From: CAITUY01 sp964611575
GTDB taxonomy: Bacteria > Verrucomicrobiota > Kiritimatiellia > CAIKKV01 > CAITUY01
Assembly (NCBI GenBank): GCA_964611575.1
Contig: CAZTAJ010000096.1
Location: 1 to 16,859, forward strand
Direction of reading: 5' to 3'
Length of the DNA stretch: 16,859 nucleotides
Shown here: in pieces, positions 6,879 to 13,291 of the stretch
Position numbering within the stretch: position 1 is the stretch's first letter
How the letters are laid out: every line of letters starts with the position of its first letter
The notes under the pieces: model-generated
The model's input: only the letters and a program-made list of their open reading frames with translations
Database searches by the model: none
What the model was told of the DNA's origin: nothing
Position numbers and translations under genes: made by a program

Positions 6879-7108
6879 GTTTCGTGCTCCGCGAAGTCGG
6901 CAAGAGGCGCGTCGAAGTCCTTCTCGATATGGACACGGTCCCGGGCACTCCCAAATACCGGATGGATGCCGCCGGATTCGGCCGGTCCCAACTGGGCCAC
7001 GGGTTTGCCATGTTTGGTGACGATGAAAACTGCCCCATCATGAACCTTTTCCAGCAACGCGGAGAAATGTGTCTTGGCCTCGAATGCCCCAATCACCATC
7101 GTTTTCAT
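6875..7108 (-). CDS. Phd/YefM-family antitoxin
   Basis: A 77-residue protein with the Phd/YefM N-terminal fold: MKTMVIGAFEAKTHFSALLEKVHDG, then FIVTKHGKPVAQLGP, the hallmark beta-hairpin of the family. The C-terminal tail (about 50-77) is acidic and probably disordered, and would wrap the VapC-type partner. It is first in the operon, as usual for this family, and is expected to repress its own promoter, which carries repeated AGACT/AGTCT half-sites. There is no Shine-Dalgarno before the ATG and the -10 ends six bases upstream, consistent with a leaderless transcript. Confidence 0.88.
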   Translation of the reverse strand: MKTMVIGAFEAKTHFSALLEKVHDGAVFIVTKHGKPVAQLGPAESGGIHPVFGSARDRVHIEKDFDAPLADFAEHET

Positions 7109-7109
7109 G

Positions 7110-7162
7110 AGACTAGTCTATCAGACTGGTTTAAACTGTCAAACGTCCAGACTGAAAAGTCT
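7110..7162 (-). promoter_or_regulatory. promoter and operator sites of the phd-vapC operon
   Basis: On the minus strand TTGACA (7142-7137) is a perfect -35, followed after 16 bases by TAGACT (7120-7115), six bases before the ATG. AGACTAGTCT at 7110-7119 is a perfect palindrome overlapping the -10. A second inverted pair AGACT-GAAA-AGTCT lies at 7149-7162, just upstream of the -35, and another CAGACTG half-site is at 7122-7128. The half-site spacing suits cooperative binding of a Phd-type dimer. Confidence 0.65.
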
Positions 7163-7242
7163 AATCTTCGGGCGCAAGGCAGCAAGGCAGTTCCGTGGGT
7201 CTTCCTCTCACCCGTCGATTTGACTGGAACAATCGGTCTGAG

Positions 7243-7346
7243 ACAGGATTTACAGGATGGGACGGGATTTGGGTTGCCGTTGCCGGCATACGCCCTTCTC
7301 TTCCGTCTGCTGCACCGAAATCCAGTATAATCCTGTCAATCCCGTC
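7243..7346. repeat. inverted repeat built on an ACAGGAT motif
   Basis: GACAGGATTTACAGGATGGG and the following ACGGGATT (7243-7267) are answered in inverse complement by AATCCTGTCAATCCCGTC (7329-7346), about 60 bases away. The arm itself contains a direct repeat of ACAGGAT. There is no coding signal. It could form a long stem; function unknown. Confidence 0.55.
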
Positions 7347-7362
7347 AAACGATTTCCGGGGT

Positions 7363-7438
7363 GGCACCCCACAGAGGTGCCTTACGCCCCTAATTGCGGC
7401 CTGCAAAACCCCTCTGGGAGACTCTGCGAACGGCAGAG
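7363..7438. repeat. two degenerate REP-like hairpins
   Basis: At 7363-7385 the minus strand reads GTAA followed by stem GGCACC/GGTGCC with a 7-base loop. At 7417-7438 the plus strand reads GGAG, A, then stem CTCTGC/GCAGAG with a 5-base loop. Both have the purine foot and hairpin layout of the clear REPs but different stems. Confidence 0.45.
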
Positions 7439-7447
7439 GACCGCGTT

Positions 7448-7622
7448 GGAGCCGGCCGTCCCGGCCGGGAACTGAACGAAGAACGGCGGGGACCGCCGTC
7501 TCCAGGGGGATGCGCCCCGTCGGAGCCGGGAATTGACGAAGAACGGCGGGGACCGCCGTCTCCAGGGGGATGCGCCCCGTTGGAGCCTCGATCCCCTGGA
7601 GACGGCGGTCTCCGCCGTTTCC
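7448..7622. repeat. REP/BIME cluster between phd-vapC and the third toxin module
   Basis: Type A at 7448-7471, inverted type B at 7482-7503 and 7542-7563, and a type B in forward orientation at 7598-7622. The middle two form a perfect-looking 60-base tandem repeat that includes the GGGGATGCGCCCCGT spacer. Together with the inverted repeat at 7243 and the elements to 7849, this accounts for the gene-free stretch 7163-7902. Confidence 0.9.
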
Positions 7623-7701
7623 GAGCTCCATCAACACGGTCAATATTATACCCCCCCCACCCAAAAAAACGCAACCAAGACTGACGCATGGGCGGGGCTG
7701 G
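7623..7701 (-). repeat. promoter-bearing repeat block, copy 1
   Basis: About 80 bp shared with 12757-12836. On the minus strand it holds TTGCGT (7674-7669), an 18-base spacer containing an 8-base G tract, and a perfect TATAAT (7650-7645). It is preceded by a REP and followed by the 148-bp element, in the same order as copy 2. The promoter-like sequence points leftwards, toward the REP cluster and phd-vapC. Confidence 0.7.
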
Positions 7702-7849
7702 CAGGGCCTTGTTTTGGCCCGTTTGGGGACGGGCACGACGGAGCGTGCCCCTCCAGAACTCGAACTCAGGTTGTGTTCGCTCTCTTTTACCGTGGAGGGA
7801 CGCGCTTCGTCGCGTCCGCAGAGCGAAAATGGGCCAAAACAAGATCCTG
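7702..7849. mobile_element. 148-bp MITE-like element, copy 1
   Basis: Ends are inverted repeats (CAGGGCCTTGTTTTGGCCC against its inverse at 7830-7849). Two inner GGAG-headed hairpins face each other: minus-strand GGAG at 7754-7751 with stem GGGCACG/CGTGCCC, and plus-strand GGAG at 7794-7797 with stem GGACGCG/CGCGTCC and loop CTTCGT. No coding content. Nearly identical copies lie at 8840 and 12837. Confidence 0.88.
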
Positions 7850-7877
7850 GTGCGGCTGCAAACAATACAGTCGCACC
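7849..7877 (-). terminator. hairpin downstream of the nucleotidyltransferase gene
   Basis: On the minus strand GGTGCGACTG, a 9-base loop, then CAGCCGCACC: a 10-bp stem with a single mismatch, 25 bases after the stop at 7903. The T-run that follows is poor (AGGATCTTGTTTTGG), so an intrinsic terminator is possible but not certain. Confidence 0.4.
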
Positions 7878-7902
7878 GAATTCAGAAGCCGGAATTCAGG
7901 AG

Positions 7903-8577
7903 CTATAGGCATTCGAGAAGCAGTTCCGCGACCCGCGTTGCGACCGTCTTGACGTTGGACCAGTTCTGCCACTTTGGAATGAGATTCTTGTACTCATCCA
8001 AATGCGTCTCTTCCAAATCGAAGGGGAGGGGGGTTGCGAGTTGAATTTGCAGTTGTTGTAATGCCGATTGTCCGTTGGGTTGCGGATAGATTTCGTCGAA
8101 ACATTGCAGGGCCTTGACAACGGAGCTAACTTTCATGGCGTCCGCCAAGGCTACGAAATCGAGATAATCACGGGTCGCATTTCGTTTCAGGATGAGGACG
8201 CCCTTGATCCTCAGAATTTCCGCCATGGTGGGCACCGTCAATTCCTGCCCTTTACATTTCATCCGGATCGTTTCTAGCGGTTGATCCCGTATGAGTTGAC
8301 GTATTCCGGTTTCGATGCCGTCGAGACTGCCAAGGATCATGACGGGGCGCCGGACGCGCGCGGTTCTCCAGCCTGCGACAGATTCGAGCGTGGCCAGGGT
8401 CTTATCGAAGCGGTGCGTCAGATCAGGCAGGACATGATCGGCATCTCTTGAAAAGCGGTGCCGGGCATGAAGGGCGGCGGCCGACCCACCCACCAGCACG
8501 GCGGATGGCAGTATTTTCTGAAGGCGAGCGGCGGATGAAAGCAGGATTTCCCATTCAGGCAACTCGTCGTCCGGCAT
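7903..8577 (-). CDS. AbiEii-like nucleotidyltransferase (third toxin-type module)
   Basis: A 224-residue protein starting MPDDELPEWEILL. The segment SAVLVGGSAAALHARHRFSRDADHV contains the GGS helix and the D-x-D metal pair of the polymerase-beta nucleotidyltransferase fold, as in AbiEii-like toxins and MNT-type proteins. KGVLILKRNATRDYLDFVALAD matches the conserved C-terminal segment of that superfamily. GGAGG lies four bases before the chosen ATG at 8577. A longer frame back to 8793 runs over the upstream gene in another phase and is not accepted. It overlaps the small upstream gene by 23 bases. Growth-inhibiting activity is inferred from family and context only. Confidence 0.75.
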   Translation of the reverse strand: MPDDELPEWEILLSSAARLQKILPSAVLVGGSAAALHARHRFSRDADHVLPDLTHRFDKTLATLESVAGWRTARVRRPVMILGSLDGIETGIRQLIRDQPLETIRMKCKGQELTVPTMAEILRIKGVLILKRNATRDYLDFVALADAMKVSSVVKALQCFDEIYPQPNGQSALQQLQIQLATPLPFDLEETHLDEYKNLIPKWQNWSNVKTVATRVAELLLECL

Positions 8578-8776
8578 AATGCCTCCAGAGGTGGTAGCGT
8601 TGGGCGCCAGGATCGTCTGAGTGTGCTTTGCAAACGCGCAGGATCTTAACCATAATGCCGGGATTCGACTTTGCGGAATCGCGCAACTCAGCCCAGTCCG
8701 CCCGCCCGCCTCGCTCAATGATGTCGTCAATGGCGACGGTGGTGAACTGTTTAGGGTTGATGTGCCGGTGTTCCAT
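8555..8776 (-). CDS. small partner protein of the nucleotidyltransferase, possible antitoxin
   Basis: A 73-residue protein beginning MEHRHINPKQFTTVAIDDII. It is charged, mostly helical in appearance, with no membrane segment. I do not recognise a named family with certainty. The stretch IDDIIERGGRADWAELRDSA resembles small proteins commonly encoded just ahead of AbiEii-like nucleotidyltransferases. Its 3' end overlaps the downstream gene by 23 bases, so the two are co-translated. It has no Shine-Dalgarno and a weak promoter ends six bases upstream. The antitoxin role is inferred from gene order and overlap. Confidence 0.6.
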   Translation of the reverse strand: MEHRHINPKQFTTVAIDDIIERGGRADWAELRDSAKSNPGIMVKILRVCKAHSDDPGAQRYHLWRHYAGRRVA

Positions 8777-8782
8777 GTCATG

Positions 8783-8811
8783 AAACTAGGCAACTATTCG
8801 GCTGAAAACAA
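8783..8811 (-). promoter_or_regulatory. candidate promoter of the third toxin module
   Basis: On the minus strand TTGTTT (8811-8806), a 17-base spacer and TAGTTT (8788-8783), ending six bases before the ATG at 8776. Both boxes match consensus at only three positions. The call leans on the identical geometry at the other two toxin operons. Confidence 0.4.
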
Positions 8812-8839
8812 GCAGAAACCAACTTCCGGGGACGACTGC

Positions 8840-8984
8840 CAGGGCCTTTGTTTTGGACCGTTTGGGGACGGGTACGACGGAGCCCCTCCAGAACTCGAAC
8901 TCAGGTTGTGTTCGCTCTCTTTTACAGTGGAGGGACGCGCTTCGTCGCGTCCGCAGAGCGAAAATGGGCCAAAACAAGACCCTG
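8840..8984. mobile_element. 148-bp MITE-like element, copy 2 (145 bp)
   Basis: Same terminal inverted repeats and inner hairpins as copies 1 and 3, but four bases of the left inner hairpin are missing (near 8873-8890) and one T is added in the left terminus. It begins 29 bases upstream of the third toxin promoter and is followed directly by the pre-REP block. Confidence 0.88.
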
Positions 8985-9053
8985 GCGTCGATGCTTGACG
9001 CGCGGGGTTCGACTCGGCTATGAGGGACAACGACACCCTTGGCCGGAAGAGAC
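8985..9053 (+). repeat. conserved pre-REP block, copy b
   Basis: Almost identical to copy c (12985-13053). It opens with a small hairpin GCGTC-GATGCTT-GACGC, then the GGTTCGACTCGGCTATGAGG and CGACACCCTTGGCCGGAAGA stretches. It leads straight into a REP cluster. No open frame or RNA family is recognised. Confidence 0.8.
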
Positions 9054-9279
9054 GAACGGCGGGAGGCGTTTCTGGAGCCGGCCGTCCCGGCCGGAACACG
9101 AAGAACGGCGGGGACCGCCGTCTCCAGGTGGGATACGCCCAGGGAATTGACGAGAAACGGCGGGGACCATGTTGGAGCCGGCCGTCCCGGCCGGGAATTG
9201 ACGAAGAACGGCGGGGACCGCCGTCTCCAGGGGGATGCGCCCAGGGAATTGACGAAGAACGGCGGGGACCGCCGTCTCC
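9054..9279. repeat. REP/BIME cluster at the 3' end of the large exported-protein gene
   Basis: Type A at 9074-9096 and 9174-9197; inverted type B at 9104-9125, 9207-9227 and 9258-9279. A half-B at about 9156-9169 is joined directly to the second A. It ends 22 bases beyond the stop of the convergent 1130-residue gene. With the 148-bp element and pre-REP block it fills the gene-free stretch 8812-9301. Confidence 0.9.
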
Positions 9280-9301
9280 ATGCCGGCCAACAGCGTTCGG
9301 G

Positions 9302-12300
9302 CTACCGCACCGTGAAGACGGTGCCGCTGGCTGTGCGGGGGATGTTCAGGATGTAACCCGTGTTGTCGCCGGGACTGTACCTGCCGGTCGGTTGCTGCAC
9401 CCATGAACCGCTGTTCTTGCAGTACAGGGCGCTGCCATTCAGGTACAGGATCGAGTTGGCGTACATCGTCAGGTTGGTCACATACAACGCCTCGGGCGCG
9501 CCCGCGTCGCCGGTATTGTTGTCGTACAGGTCGCGCAGCATCAGTTCGGCCTTGCTCACGGACCCCGTGGCGGTCTGGCCCAGCACCATTTTGCCGATCA
9601 CGAAGTTGTTGGAGCCGCCACCCGCGCTGGTGCTGCTCATGCATTCCCATTGCTGGATCGCATTCGTGCCGCCGCCGATCACGCGCATCGTGGTGTTCTC
9701 CAGCCGGAAGCTGTTGGTCAGTTGGCTGCGGCAGATGAACTCGCCGCGGAATTCGATCTGACCCCCGGCGTAGCTGTCGGTCCCCTCGCCGTCGGGACTG
9801 CGATCGGTCAGATAGACGTTCGTGTTGGCGATATTGATCGTGTTAGCCACAATCGACACCTGGCTCGAATTCGGGGTGGAGGCCCGGTTGAAACCGCAGG
9901 TGACGAACTTGAGCTGGCTCGTGGGATTCGAGCAGGAGAGGAACAGATCGCCCGCCGTGGGCAAGCATTCGATCTTGCCCGGCGTCCAACTGAGGCCGCC
10001 CCAGTAGCCGCTGCCGATGTTTACGTTGAGTTCGTTTGTGCCGGCGATACTTACGTTCAGAGCATGCCCGTCGCCCGCGCCGCCCGCCTGCATGCCGCCC
10101 TGGCCCGTCAGCACCAGTTGGCCGCAGACGCTGAAATAGACGGCACCCCCGCCATCCAGTTTCAGACTGTGGGCGGTGATCTTGCCTTGATAGAGTCCGC
10201 CGGAAAAACCGTAAGCGCCATCCGGGCTGATGCCGCAATTGTTGCCGAAGGGAATATACAAGTCCACGTCCGGCATGTTGACGTCACCGGCGCCGACCTT
10301 GCTGATCACGCTGCCTTGCGTGTAATGCGTGACGCGCATCAGCGGGTGACTGCCGGCCGCGACGGTCCAGTTCTGCATCCCGTTATCGTTCCGCCCGATT
10401 ACCAGGGGCGGTGCGATATTCCCGCCCAGCGGTCCCAGCATCTCGGCGGTCGTCGTCGCGCGCGCGGTGCTGGCCGCCAGGACCACGCTGGTGGCGGCGC
10501 TGAAGTCGTACTTGTTGGCGAAGTTGAAGAGGTCGCCCGTGTGATAAATAATCTCCGCGGCATTGGTGAACGCCAGGATGCTGGTCCAGGCGGTTGACCG
10601 CCAGTTGGGGGTGTTGTAACCGACGGACCGGAATTTCGACACGGTAACCTTGGAGGCGCCGACCTCCCAGAAGAGGCCGTTGAAGCCACTCGGGGAGGCG
10701 TTGCTGATGGTCAGGGTCTCCACATAGCCGTTTGCGACGTTGAGCGAATGCTGCGCGGAGGCGATCGAGTTGAGGGTGAGGGACTTGGCGTTCCAGCCGG
10801 CATCGAGGTTGAGGGTGAAGTTGCCGGAGGCGAGGGTGCGGACGACGGCCGCATCGGAGATTGTGGGAACCCCATTCAGGCCGGCGGCGTTGGTCCAGGT
10901 CGTGGCATCCGACCAGTTCTTGTTCTGCGTATTGGTGAGGGCGCAGTACCACGTCTGGTTGGTGTCGTTGCGAATGGTCACGGTGGCGTTGCTGGGGTCA
11001 GCCAGGGTAAAGAGGCCGGGGGTCAGAGTGACCATCACCGTCTTGTCGGGTTCATTTGTGTCGGCGTCGACGAAGGGGGAGACCGTGATGGTGTTCGAGG
11101 CCTGGCCGACGCCGAGGAGGAGGGTGCGGCTCAGGGACGCGTAATCCACCCCGCCGGTTGCCGTGCCGCCCACGTTGTAGTTGACCGTGAGTGGCTCATT
11201 CGTGAGCGTACTGGCGCGGCTCACCGTGAAGACGCCGGGAACGGTATTCGCTTCCCACGCATCCGGGGTCGTGGCTTGGATCGTGACCGGGGCGGTCATG
11301 AAGAAACTGGAGGAGGGGGCCCATGAGTGCCCGGACGCATTGGTGGCGTAGAAACGGTAGTAGTAGAACTTGTTCGAAGCCAGAGATGCCTGATAGGAGG
11401 GGAAGGAATTCTGACCCCAGGCGCCCTGGTTCCAGGTGTTGGTGGCCTGCCAGAGTCCCGAATTCGGCGCGCCACCGTCCCGTTCGCCCCAGTACACGGA
11501 GACGGTCGCGGGCGCGTTACCCGTGGAGAGCAGGGACCCGCGAAGCCAGGCCGCCGTCGGGGTGACGTTCGTCGCGTCCAGGTTCGCGATAACTGGTAAG
11601 TCGCTGCCGTACGTCAGGAAAGATTGGTTCGACACGACCTGCATGTACGAGGCCCAGACCCAGTTGGAGGAGCGGCCGACGCCGGAGATCTCAAGCTGGT
11701 CAATCAAGCCGTCGAAGAATTCACTTCCTGCAGAGCTGCCGATGTAGCCGTTGGCGGTGCCGGAAGTCGTCAGCGCGCCGCTGGCGTTGACGGTGGAGAT
11801 CTCCACCCCGTCGCGGTACACCTTCCTGACCGAGCCGTTATAGGTCGCGGCCACGTGGTGCCAGGCGCCCGTGTAGTCGGCGGCGGAGACGCTGATATCC
11901 GTTTCGCCATAGGTGCCCCCGGGGGCTATGCCGAAGGCAAGGGTGATTCCGCTGTTTTGGAAGGAGAGCAGGTGGCGGTTCCCGCCGTCCTCCTTGCGGT
12001 AGATTTCGACGTAGGTCGTGTACGAAATGTTGCGAGGCTGGATCCAGGCGGCGATGGTGATGTCGGTCGGCCTCAGACTGGCCTTGTTGCCGCAGTTGAT
12101 GGTGGCGGTACGGTCGAAATTCTGCGCGCGGCCGATGAGTCCGTTGGTCCAGCCGTTCTTGGACTGCGTGCCGGTGTTGACGTTGGTCGTGGAATCGTAG
12201 TGCGACCCGCCGCTCGCGCCGGCCGTTACCTGCTCGTTAAGGTGCCAGACGGCGACATAGTTGTTGGACCAGGTTGACCCGTTGGTGGTGTAGTTGGGTT

Positions 12301-12694
12301 TGGGGGCTGCCGCGCCCCAGTGAGCGTAGAAGGCCTGGTTGCTCTGGAAGGCGGGGATCTGCACCCAGACCGTGGAGGCTCCGTTCGTATTCCACTGGTC
12401 GATCTCGTAATTGATCTCGTTGAGCCGGTCCACCGAAAAGCGCAGGTCGGCGCCGTTGGCGGGCGAACTCATGGCGGAGTAATAGAAGCCCGCGCAACCG
12501 TTGCTCAAGACCACCAGCACGGGGAAATTGGTGAGGACGTCCGTCTTGTTATAGCCTGCGACGGAAATGCCCATCGACGAGGGCCAGGTGGATAGATCGG
12601 CGCGGGCGATGGAGGCGCCGAGGGTCAACGCCAAGAGTGGCGCGACGAGGATCAGTCGGTGGATTGTGGTACGCAGCATGTTATTTGTTTCCAT
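9302..12694 (-). CDS. large exported DUF2341 / LamG / Calx-beta protein
   Basis: An 1130-residue protein. Residues 1-32 are a signal peptide ending ASIARA before D33. Domains in order: DUF2341-like (about 45-135), concanavalin/LamG (about 150-355, with WHHVAATYNG and FFDGLIDQLEI), a fibronectin-III-like stretch (about 366-468), Calx-beta (about 470-577, EANTVPGVFTVSR and GGVDYASLS), then a long beta-solenoid-like region rich in N, T and G to the end. The C-terminus is GTVFTVR, with no sortase, PEP-CTERM or lipobox anchor seen. The ATG at 12694 is chosen for the signal peptide and the AGGGGA seven bases upstream. The frame stays open back to 13036 only through repeat DNA. A surface or secreted polysaccharide-binding role is likely. 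Confidence 0.82.
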   Translation of the reverse strand: METNNMLRTTIHRLILVAPLLALTLGASIARADLSTWPSSMGISVAGYNKTDVLTNFPVLVVLSNGCAGFYYSAMSSPANGADLRFSVDRLNEINYEIDQWNTNGASTVWVQIPAFQSNQAFYAHWGAAAPKPNYTTNGSTWSNNYVAVWHLNEQVTAGASGGSHYDSTTNVNTGTQSKNGWTNGLIGRAQNFDRTATINCGNKASLRPTDITIAAWIQPRNISYTTYVEIYRKEDGGNRHLLSFQNSGITLAFGIAPGGTYGETDISVSAADYTGAWHHVAATYNGSVRKVYRDGVEISTVNASGALTTSGTANGYIGSSAGSEFFDGLIDQLEISGVGRSSNWVWASYMQVVSNQSFLTYGSDLPVIANLDATNVTPTAAWLRGSLLSTGNAPATVSVYWGERDGGAPNSGLWQATNTWNQGAWGQNSFPSYQASLASNKFYYYRFYATNASGHSWAPSSSFFMTAPVTIQATTPDAWEANTVPGVFTVSRASTLTNEPLTVNYNVGGTATGGVDYASLSRTLLLGVGQASNTITVSPFVDADTNEPDKTVMVTLTPGLFTLADPSNATVTIRNDTNQTWYCALTNTQNKNWSDATTWTNAAGLNGVPTISDAAVVRTLASGNFTLNLDAGWNAKSLTLNSIASAQHSLNVANGYVETLTISNASPSGFNGLFWEVGASKVTVSKFRSVGYNTPNWRSTAWTSILAFTNAAEIIYHTGDLFNFANKYDFSAATSVVLAASTARATTTAEMLGPLGGNIAPPLVIGRNDNGMQNWTVAAGSHPLMRVTHYTQGSVISKVGAGDVNMPDVDLYIPFGNNCGISPDGAYGFSGGLYQGKITAHSLKLDGGGAVYFSVCGQLVLTGQGGMQAGGAGDGHALNVSIAGTNELNVNIGSGYWGGLSWTPGKIECLPTAGDLFLSCSNPTSQLKFVTCGFNRASTPNSSQVSIVANTINIANTNVYLTDRSPDGEGTDSYAGGQIEFRGEFICRSQLTNSFRLENTTMRVIGGGTNAIQQWECMSSTSAGGGSNNFVIGKMVLGQTATGSVSKAELMLRDLYDNNTGDAGAPEALYVTNLTMYANSILYLNGSALYCKNSGSWVQQPTGRYSPGDNTGYILNIPRTASGTVFTVR

Positions 12695-12739
12695 GGATTG
12701 TTCCCCTGTTCGCATCGCTTGCACCAGTACCGCACACCG

Positions 12740-12836
12740 GCGGTCACCGCCGTTTCCGAGCTCCATCAACACGGTCCATATTGTACCCCCCCACCCAAGA
12801 AAAACGCAACCAAAACTGACGCAAGGGCGGGGCTGG
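12740..12836 (-). repeat. promoter-bearing repeat block, copy 2, with attached REP
   Basis: A forward type-B-like hairpin (about 12739-12756) followed by about 80 bp matching 7623-7701. It lies 46-142 bases upstream of the large exported-protein gene and shares the C-tract and the CGCAACCAA(A/G)ACTGACGCA stretch. Confidence 0.7.
12780..12809 (-). promoter_or_regulatory. promoter-like sequence inside the repeat, driving the large exported gene
   Basis: On the minus strand TTGCGT (12809-12804), an 18-base spacer containing a 7-base G tract, and TACAAT (12785-12780). A start near 12773 would give a leader of about 80 bases before the ATG at 12694. The other copy carries a perfect TATAAT. Confidence 0.5.
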
Positions 12837-12984
12837 CAGGGCCTTGTTTTGGCCCGTTTGGGGACGGGCACGACGGAGCGTGCCCCTCCAGAACTCGAAC
12901 TCAGGTTGTGTTCGCTCTCTTTTACCGTGGAGGGACGCGCTTCGTCGCGTCCGCAGAGCGAAAATGGGCCAAAACAAGACCCTG
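12837..12984. mobile_element. 148-bp MITE-like element, copy 3
   Basis: Full-length copy, nearly identical to copy 1 over the whole length and flanked by the promoter-bearing block on the left and the pre-REP block on the right. The terminal inverted repeats agree at 21 of 23 positions. Confidence 0.9.
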
Positions 12985-13053
12985 GCGTCGATGCTTGACG
13001 CGCGGGGTTCGACTCGGCTATGAGGGACAACGACACCCTTGGCCGGAAGAGAC
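12985..13053 (+). repeat. conserved pre-REP block, copy c
   Basis: Same opening hairpin and body as copy b at 8985. It is followed by a truncated type-B start (GAACGGCGGAGAC) and a type-A REP. Confidence 0.8.
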
Positions 13054-13126
13054 GAACGGCGGAGACATTTATGGAGCCGGCCGTCCCGGCCGGGAATTAC
13101 GAAAGAACGGCGGGGACCGCCGTCTC
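13054..13126. repeat. REP pair next to the pseudogene remnant
   Basis: Type A at 13073-13096 and inverted type B at 13106-13126 with GGAG heads outward, separated by about ten bases. Together with the neighbouring modules and the remnant it accounts for the gene-free stretch 12695-13291. Confidence 0.9.
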
Positions 13127-13151
13127 CAGGGCGGCCAAGAGCGATCGCCTG

Positions 13152-13218
13152 CTATCGCACGGTGAAGATACTGCCGCTGGGCATACGGGTATGTTCAGGA
13201 TGTAGCCGGTATTGTCTC
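13152..13218 (-). pseudogene. 3'-end remnant of a paralogue of the large exported-protein gene
   Basis: The minus strand reads DNTGYILNIP and, after a one-base frameshift, PSGSIFTVR and stop. This matches the last residues of the 1130-residue protein (DNTGYILNIPRTASGTVFTVR). Nucleotide similarity to 9302-9370 continues a few bases past the stop to the REP. The rest of the gene is absent. The 13219-13291 gap beyond it shows nothing recognisable. Confidence 0.75.
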
Positions 13219-13291
13219 TAACTCTGCATGTATGGACCTATCCATATCATTTCTGGACCATTCACCGTTCATCGGCCCCCTGATCCGGCAA

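Noticed and set aside
7161..7865. Minus-strand frame of 234 codons over the repeat region
   Set aside because: It consists of translated REPs and the 148-bp element; repeated GDGGPRRS-like peptides are frame artefacts of the palindromes.
8578..8793. Upstream extension of the third-module nucleotidyltransferase to 8793
   Set aside because: It would overlap the 73-residue gene almost completely in another phase, and GGAGG sits just before the ATG at 8577.
9054..9279. CRISPR array
   Set aside because: The repeats are hairpin pairs of varied spacing with repeated rather than unique spacers, and there are no cas genes in the window.
9650..10597. Plus-strand frame of 315 codons inside the large exported gene, and similar plus-strand frames to 15178
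   Set aside because: Antisense to genes with signal peptides and recognisable domains; no domain, start signal or composition supporting real coding.
12695..13036. N-terminal extension of the 1130-residue exported protein to 13036
   Set aside because: The extra 114 codons run through the 148-bp element, the promoter block and REP-like sequence. A signal peptide and ribosome-binding site place the start at 12694.
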